Shown here in pieces: positions 59,144-64,000 of a DNA stretch of 64,000 nt. Made by a program: the position numbers and the translations under genes. The DNA is from Streptomyces sp. ITFR-16. GTDB taxonomy: Bacteria; Actinomycetota; Actinomycetes; Streptomycetales; Streptomycetaceae. The stretch covers positions 4,278,001 through 4,342,000 of the forward strand of contig NZ_CP134609.1 in assembly GCF_031844705.1 (NCBI RefSeq), in the 5' to 3' direction. A model generated the notes under the pieces. That model saw nothing but the letters and a program-made list of their open reading frames with translations. It did no database searches and was not told the DNA's origin. Position 1 is the first letter of the stretch, and every line of letters starts with the position of its first letter.

Positions 59144-60019
59144 ATGTCGGATTCTGCCGCGCGTGACCGGGACGCCGCCGAGACCGAGTCGGCGTTCTCG
59201 CATCCGGCCGTCGCCCCCGACGCGACGGCGGCCTACGGCAGCCACCCCGACCAGGTGATCGACTTCTACGCCCCGCGCGACGGGCGCGCCGGCGCCCCGG
59301 TCGTGGTCGTCCTGCACGGCGGGGCGTGGCGCGCGCCCTACGACCGGGCCCATGTGTCGCCGTTCGCGGACTTCCTGGCCCGGCGGGGCTTCGCCGTCGC
59401 CAGCGTCGAGTACCGGCGCGGCAGCGAGATCCCGCAGCAGCGCGGCTCGGGCCCGGTCGCGGGCCGCTGGCCGGAGACCTTCGACGACGTCGCGGCCGCG
59501 CTGGACGCGCTGCCGGAGCTGCTGGCCCGGGAGCTGCCCGCGGCGGACGCCCGCCGGATCGTCGTCACCGGGCACTCCGCCGGCGGGCAGCTCGCGCTGT
59601 GGGCCGCCGCCCGGCACGTCCTGCCGGAGGACTCGCCGTGGCGGCTGCCCCGGCCGCCCGCGCTGCGGGGCGTGGTGGCCCTCGCGCCGATCGCGGACTT
59701 CGCCTCGGCGGTCGCGCTGGACGTGTGCTCCGGGGCGGTCGGGCAGTTCCTGGGGCGGGAGGAGGACTTCGCCGGGCGCAGCGCGCACGCCGACCCGGCC
59801 CTGCTGCTGCCCACCGGCATCGCGACGGCCGTGGTGCAGGGGACCAGCGACCTCACGGTGCCGCAGGCCGTCTCCGATGCGTTCGTGGACGCGGCGGCCA
59901 AGGAGGGCGAGACCGTCGGTCTGACGCTGCTGCCGGACGTCGGGCACTTCCCGCTGATCGACCCGGCGGCCGGCGCGTGCGCGGTGGTCGCCGAGGAGAT
60001 CGCCCAGCTGGCCTGGTGA
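59144..60019 (+). CDS. Alpha/beta hydrolase, probable N-formylkynurenine formamidase
   Basis: 291 residues from ATG 59144, with AGGGGAGGA upstream. It has PVVVVLHGGAWRAPYDRAHV (HGGxW motif), then VVTGHSAGGQLALWAAARHV (nucleophile Ser) and LLPDVGHFPLIDP (catalytic His). The HGGxW and GHSAGG pair is typical of arylformamidases of the hormone-sensitive-lipase type. The position right after kynA and kynU makes it the missing middle enzyme of the pathway. It could still be a general esterase. Confidence 0.8.
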   Translation: MSDSAARDRDAAETESAFSHPAVAPDATAAYGSHPDQVIDFYAPRDGRAGAPVVVVLHGGAWRAPYDRAHVSPFADFLARRGFAVASVEYRRGSEIPQQRGSGPVAGRWPETFDDVAAALDALPELLARELPAADARRIVVTGHSAGGQLALWAAARHVLPEDSPWRLPRPPALRGVVALAPIADFASAVALDVCSGAVGQFLGREEDFAGRSAHADPALLLPTGIATAVVQGTSDLTVPQAVSDAFVDAAAKEGETVGLTLLPDVGHFPLIDPAAGACAVVAEEIAQLAW

Positions 60020-60115
60020 AACCCCACCGCGGGGGGCCGGACGGACCCGCGTAGTACTTGCGACGGACGGCCGAGGATCCGTATCACTGCTGACGACCCC
60101 GCGCGCGCCGCCGCC

Positions 60116-60121
60116 TACCGT
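60116..60121 (+). promoter_or_regulatory. -10 box for the histidine-kinase gene
   Basis: TACCGT, six bases before the GTG start; leaderless-type spacing, although GGAGG also lies in the gap. Confidence 0.4.
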
Positions 60122-60127
60122 GGAGGC

Positions 60128-61441
60128 GTGACCGAGACCAAGACGAGAAGCCCCGAGCTCCGGCTCGCCTCAGGGGCCATGGGCGACCTGCGGCAGGACC
60201 TCTTCCGTGACCCGTTCGCCTACCGCCCGCTGGGGCCGATGCGGACCGACGGGGTGCTGACCCGGCGGCTGCCGGCGCGGCTGCGGCGGCGGGCCGCCTG
60301 GACTCCGCACGCGCTGGTGCTGGCGGCCGCGCTGATCACCTTCATGACGGGGTTCGCCGCCACCGGGAACGCCGAGGTGCTCCTCTCCGGGCTGCTCCCC
60401 GCCGCCTGTGTCGGGATGACGCTGATCAGGCCGGTCGGAGCGTTCTGGATGTCGATGGCGCTGATGCCGGTGAGCCTGGTCCTGGGCGACGGCCACGAGG
60501 CGTGGGGACCGAGCACCTTCTTCGCGCATCTCGTGGTGCTGTCGGTCGTCGCGGCCAGGACCCGGCCCCGTACCGCCGCCTGGATGTGGGTGCTCACCCT
60601 GGTAGGCGGCACGCTCCTGGAGAACGTCGCCGGCCGGGACAGCGCGGGGAGCACCGCGGCGATGGCGGTGGCCTCCGCGTTCGCCCTGCTCCTGGTCAGC
60701 CTGGTGCAGGTCCGGCGGGAGGCGGAGCGCGAGGTCACCGTGCAGCGCACCGTGACGGCGGTGGAGCGCGACCGGCGCACGCTGCTGGAGGAGCGCACCA
60801 CCATCGCCCGTGAGCTGCACGACGTGGTCGCCCACCACATGTCGGTCGTCGCGATCCAGGCCGAGGCCGCCCCGTACCGGGTGGAGAACCCGCCGCCCGA
60901 GCTGGAGCAGGCCTTCGTCACGATCCGGGAGAACGCTGTTGCAGCCCTCACCGAGCTGCGCCGGGTGCTCGGCGTCGTACGGGCCGAGGACTACGAGGCG
61001 CCGGACGCCCCGCAGCCGACGCTGGCCGAGCTGGACGGGCTGCTCGCCAACGTCGGCGAGGCGGGCCTGTCGGCGGAGAAGGCGGTGACCGGTGCGGTGC
61101 GTGAGCTGCCGCAGGGCGTCGAGCTGTCGGCGTACCGGATCATCCAGGAGGCCCTGAGCAACACCCTGCGGCATGCGCCCGGCGCCACCGCGAGGGTCGA
61201 GATCGGCTATGTGCTCGGCGGGCTCGGGCTGCGGGTCGTCAACGGCCCGCCGACCGGTCCGGTGAAGCCGTCACCCGGGGCCGGGCACGGGATCACGGGG
61301 ATGCGGGAGCGGGTCGCGATGCTGAACGGCGAGATGACCGCCGAGCCGACGGCGGAGGGCGGCTACGAGGTCACGGCCTTCATACCCGTCCAGTCGCCCC
61401 CCTCCGACGCCCCCTCCGGCACCCCCGTGGAGCAGGTATGA
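60128..61441 (+). CDS. Sensor histidine kinase (NarL-partner, HisKA_3 type)
   Basis: 437 residues, GTG start. About five membrane helices (ALVLAAALITFMTGFAATGN, VGAFWMSMALMPVSLVLGDG, AMAVASAFALLLVSLVQVRR) precede the dimerisation/phosphoacceptor helix TTIARELHDVVAHHMSVVAI (His). The ATPase region has AYRIIQEALSNTLRHAPGA and GAGHGITGMRERVAMLNGEM. It phosphorylates the response regulator encoded next, which it overlaps by four bases (ATGA). The signal is unknown. Confidence 0.94.
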   Translation: MTETKTRSPELRLASGAMGDLRQDLFRDPFAYRPLGPMRTDGVLTRRLPARLRRRAAWTPHALVLAAALITFMTGFAATGNAEVLLSGLLPAACVGMTLIRPVGAFWMSMALMPVSLVLGDGHEAWGPSTFFAHLVVLSVVAARTRPRTAAWMWVLTLVGGTLLENVAGRDSAGSTAAMAVASAFALLLVSLVQVRREAEREVTVQRTVTAVERDRRTLLEERTTIARELHDVVAHHMSVVAIQAEAAPYRVENPPPELEQAFVTIRENAVAALTELRRVLGVVRAEDYEAPDAPQPTLAELDGLLANVGEAGLSAEKAVTGAVRELPQGVELSAYRIIQEALSNTLRHAPGATARVEIGYVLGGLGLRVVNGPPTGPVKPSPGAGHGITGMRERVAMLNGEMTAEPTAEGGYEVTAFIPVQSPPSDAPSGTPVEQV

Positions 61442-62115
61442 CGACCCCCGCCGCCGCACCGATCCGGGTCCTGATCGTGGACGACCAGATGATGGTCCGC
61501 GAGGGATTCTCGGTGCTGCTCAACGCGATGCCGGGCATCGAGGTCGTCGGCGAGGCCGTCGACGGCCGCCAGGCCATCGCGCAGGTCGCCGCGCTCCGCC
61601 CCGACGTGGTGCTGATGGACATCCGCATGCCGGAGCTCAACGGCATCGAGGCGACCCGCGAGATCGTGGCCGCCGACGCGGACGCCAAGGTGCTCGTGCT
61701 CACCACCTTCGACCTCGACGAGTACGTGTACCAGGCGCTGCGCGCCGGGGCGTCCGGCTTCCTCCTCAAGGACGCGTCGGCCCGCCAGCTGGCCGACGGG
61801 GTACGGGTGGTGGCCTCCGGCGAGGCGCTGCTCGCCCCGACCGTCACCAGACGGCTGATCACCGAGTTCTCCAAGCTCGCGGCCGCCCCGCGCGCGCCCG
61901 CCCTCGCCCAGATCGGCGACCTCACCGAGCGCGAGACGGAGGTGCTGGTCCTCATCGCCCAGGGCCTGTCGAACGCGGAGATCGCCTCGCACCTGGTGGT
62001 CGCGGAGTCGACCATCAAGACCCATGTGAGCCGCATCCTGGTCAAGCTCGGTCTGCGCGACCGCACCCAGGCCGCGGTGTTCGCCTACGAGGCCCGGCTG
62101 GTCACGCCCTCCTGA
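61438..62115 (+). CDS. NarL/FixJ-type response regulator
   Basis: 225 residues. The receiver has VLIVDDQMMVREGFSVLLNA and the phospho-Asp in RPDVVLMDIRMPELNGIEAT, with the Lys in ASGFLLKDASARQL. The LuxR-type HTH is LTERETEVLVLIAQGLSNAE, then STIKTHVSRILVKLGLRDRT. It is coupled to the kinase gene. Confidence 0.95.
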   Translation: MTTPAAAPIRVLIVDDQMMVREGFSVLLNAMPGIEVVGEAVDGRQAIAQVAALRPDVVLMDIRMPELNGIEATREIVAADADAKVLVLTTFDLDEYVYQALRAGASGFLLKDASARQLADGVRVVASGEALLAPTVTRRLITEFSKLAAAPRAPALAQIGDLTERETEVLVLIAQGLSNAEIASHLVVAESTIKTHVSRILVKLGLRDRTQAAVFAYEARLVTPS

Positions 62116-62160
62116 GACGGCCGGTCCCCGGCAGGGCTGGCCCGGGCGCGGGCGGCCGGT

Positions 62161-62166
62161 TAGCGT
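62161..62166 (+). promoter_or_regulatory. -10 box for the P450 gene
   Basis: TAGCGT, six bases before the ATG; leaderless-type spacing. Confidence 0.45.
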
Positions 62167-62172
62167 CGCTCC

Positions 62173-63408
62173 ATGGACCAGCCCACGCGTACCGCCCCCG
62201 GACCCGACGCCCCGTTCGACCCCTGGTCAGCGGCGTTCGTCGCCGATCCGTACCCCGCCTACGAGGAGCTGCGGGCCACCGGCCGGGCGCACTGGTTCGA
62301 GCCGACCGGCCAGTGGCTCGTCCCGCACTACGCCGATGTCTCGGCGCTGCTGCGCGACCGGCGGCTGGGCCGGACGTATCTGCACCGGTTCACACACGAG
62401 GAGTTCGGCCGCACGCCGCCGCCGCCCGAGCACGAGCCCTTCGAGACGCTCAACGGGCAGGGGCTGCTGGACCTCGAACCGCCGGACCACACCCGCATCC
62501 GACGGCTGGTCTCCAAGGCGTTCACCCCGCGCACCGTCGAGCAGCTCGTCCCGGCCGTGCGGCGGCTGGCCGCCGGACTGGTCGACGACTTCGTCGCCGA
62601 GGGCGGCGGCGATCTGCTCACGGCGGTCGCCGAGCCGCTGCCCGTCGCCGTCATCGCCGAGATGCTCGGCATCCCGGAGTCCGACCGGGCCCCGCTGCGG
62701 CCCTGGTCGGCCGCGATCTGCGGGATGTTCGAGCTCAATCCGTCCGAGGAGACGGCCCGCGCCGCCGTCCGCGCCTCCCTGGACTTCTCCGCCTATCTGC
62801 GCGAACTGATCGCCGAGCGGCGCGCGAACCCGGGCACGGACCTGATCTCCGCGCTCGTCGCCGCCCACGACGAGGGCGAGCGGCTGACCGAGCAGGAGAT
62901 GGTCTCCACCTGCGTCCTGCTGCTGAACGCGGGCCACGAGGCGACGGTCAACACCACCGCGAACGGCTGGTGGACCCTGCTGCGCCACCCCGAGCAGCTG
63001 GCCGCCCTGCGGGCCGACCCCGGGCTGCTGTCCACCGCGGTGGAGGAGCTGATGCGCTACGACACCCCGCTCCAGATGTTCGAGCGCTGGGTCCTGGACG
63101 ACATCGAGATCGACGGCACGGTCATCCCGCGCGGTTCGGAGGTCGCCCTGCTCTTCGGCTCCGCCAACCGCGACCCGGCCCGCTTCACCGCCCCGGACAC
63201 CCTGGACCTCGCCCGCGCGGACAACCCCCACATCACCTTCGGCGCCGGCATCCACTTCTGTCTGGGCGCGCCGCTGGCCCGGGTCGAGCTGACCACCTCT
63301 TTCGGCGAACTCCTGCGCAAGGCACCCGCCCTGCGCCTGGCCGCCGAACCGGAGTGGAAGCCGGGCTATGTCATCAGGGGCGTGAAGGAGCTGCGCGTGG
63401 AGGTGTGA
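62173..63408 (+). CDS. Cytochrome P450
   Basis: 411 residues. The I-helix is LLLNAGHEATVNTTANGWWT, with AGHEAT in place of the usual AGxDT. The ExxR motif is in VEELMRYDTPLQMFERWV. The haem loop is HITFGAGIHFCLGAPLARVE with the Cys ligand. It is a soluble class I enzyme that needs ferredoxin, none of which is encoded next to it. The substrate is unknown; the layout is like CYP107-type streptomycete enzymes. Confidence 0.95.
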   Translation: MDQPTRTAPGPDAPFDPWSAAFVADPYPAYEELRATGRAHWFEPTGQWLVPHYADVSALLRDRRLGRTYLHRFTHEEFGRTPPPPEHEPFETLNGQGLLDLEPPDHTRIRRLVSKAFTPRTVEQLVPAVRRLAAGLVDDFVAEGGGDLLTAVAEPLPVAVIAEMLGIPESDRAPLRPWSAAICGMFELNPSEETARAAVRASLDFSAYLRELIAERRANPGTDLISALVAAHDEGERLTEQEMVSTCVLLLNAGHEATVNTTANGWWTLLRHPEQLAALRADPGLLSTAVEELMRYDTPLQMFERWVLDDIEIDGTVIPRGSEVALLFGSANRDPARFTAPDTLDLARADNPHITFGAGIHFCLGAPLARVELTTSFGELLRKAPALRLAAEPEWKPGYVIRGVKELRVEV

Positions 63409-63486
63409 GGACCGGGGCGGGCGGCCCCCTCTGCCCGCCCGCCCCGCTCCTCGGCCTGCGGGACGGCCTCAGCCCGTGAGGCCCCC

Positions 63487-64000
63487 TCAGGTCAGCAGGT
63501 CGCGCCGCCGCAGCGTCGCCAGGCCGCCTGCCACCAGTACGGCCGCGACCGCGGTGAGGAGCACCACCGGCCCCCACTCCATGCCCGCCCCCGGCAGCTT
63601 CGGGAGGTGGGTGAACGGCGACAGGTCCATGACGGGCTGCGGGAGATCCAGGACGGGGCCGATCCAGCCGAGCGCCAGGCAGAGCCCGGTCAGCCCCCAG
63701 CCGGCCGCGGCGGCCTTCGGCAGTGCCCCGTACAGCAGGACCGTCGTCCCGCCCAGGAGCCAGACAGCGGGCAGTTGCACCAGGGAGGCGCCGAGCACGG
63801 CGGGGAGTCCGTGTCCGTACCCCGCCGCCAGGCCGAGGCCGCCGGCCGCCATGATCAGGGTCGCGCCGCCGAAGGCCATGAGCAGATGGCCGGCCGCCCA
63901 GGCGGTCCGGCCGACTCCGGCCGCGAGCACCGGCTCCGCGCGCTGGGCCGTCTCCTCGCCGTGCAGCCGCAGCACCGAGGAGACGATGTACAGCGCCGCC
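63487..64000 (-). CDS. ABC-2-type transporter permease, 5' end outside window
   Basis: Only the C-terminal 170 or so residues are visible; the frame is open through base 64000. It has HGEETAQRAEPVLAAGVGRT, then helices AAGHLLMAFGGATLIMAAGG and LLGGTTVLLYGALPKAAAAG, and ends VVLLTAVAAVLVAGGLATLRRRDLLT in a final helix. It resembles permeases annotated as polyketide-antibiotic exporters. An ATP-binding subunit should lie beyond the edge. Confidence 0.8.
   Translation of the reverse strand, partial: AALYIVSSVLRLHGEETAQRAEPVLAAGVGRTAWAAGHLLMAFGGATLIMAAGGLGLAAGYGHGLPAVLGASLVQLPAVWLLGGTTVLLYGALPKAAAAGWGLTGLCLALGWIGPVLDLPQPVMDLSPFTHLPKLPGAGMEWGPVVLLTAVAAVLVAGGLATLRRRDLLT

Noticed and set aside
1..64000. 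CRISPR array or rRNA genes
   Set aside because: No regularly spaced 25-40-base repeats and no rRNA-like stretches were seen on reading.

Overview
The window reads as a Streptomyces (or very close actinomycete) chromosome: very high GC with strong third-position GC, many GTG starts, short GTGA/ATGA gene overlaps, rare TTA codons confined to regulators, -10 boxes a few bases upstream of start codons (leaderless-type promoters), and typical streptomycete gene orders (dnaK-grpE-dnaJ-hspR, clpB close by, tRNA-Gly beside dcd).

Left part, about 1-24.8 kb, is accessory. It opens with two large NTPase regulators transcribed divergently: a SARP/NB-ARC activator (cut by the window edge) and a STAND (NB-ARC plus TPR) protein without a DNA-binding domain. 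The STAND protein starts with a short Gly/Gln motif. A related motif ends a 150-residue protein encoded about 2 kb away (6179-6631). This layout matches NLR/effector pairs that signal through short amyloid-type motifs. A GT-B-like transferase and an unknown protein lie between them in one minus-strand run. Next come a DUF6243 protein, an IS110-type transposase, a cupin/MarR divergent pair with twin operators, a frameshifted DoxX-like gene, a VOC-TipAS/MerR pair, a PIN-type toxin-antitoxin pair with a palindromic operator, several unknown genes, a Tn554-like module of three consecutive tyrosine recombinases plus a TnpC-like protein, a TmrB-like P-loop protein and a second IS110-type element. 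This zone stops at a tRNA-Gly(CCC) gene.

Right part, about 24.8-64 kb, is mostly conserved chromosome. It has dcd, a phosphoribosyltransferase, a Yip1-family membrane protein, an FG-GAP lipoprotein, a large Fe-S oxidoreductase, a sugar transferase and the HspR heat-shock operon with HAIR operators. Three tandem LuxR-type regulators follow, with a divergent secreted peptide carrying DVSW repeats and a Rieske-like small protein. Then come a PPOX protein, clpB (own HAIR box), a YbjN protein, a RelE-like toxin-antitoxin cassette beside a displaced 3' end of the neighbouring aminotransferase gene, a membrane spermidine-synthase-like protein, a CoxG-like protein, an aldose epimerase, pyrE, class II aldolase, a MalY/PatB aminotransferase, an MFS exporter, DUF3151, the tryptophan catabolic genes (kynA, kynU and a probable formamidase), a two-component system, a P450 and the end of an ABC permease gene.

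All calls come from reading the sequence and recalling family features; no database search was run.
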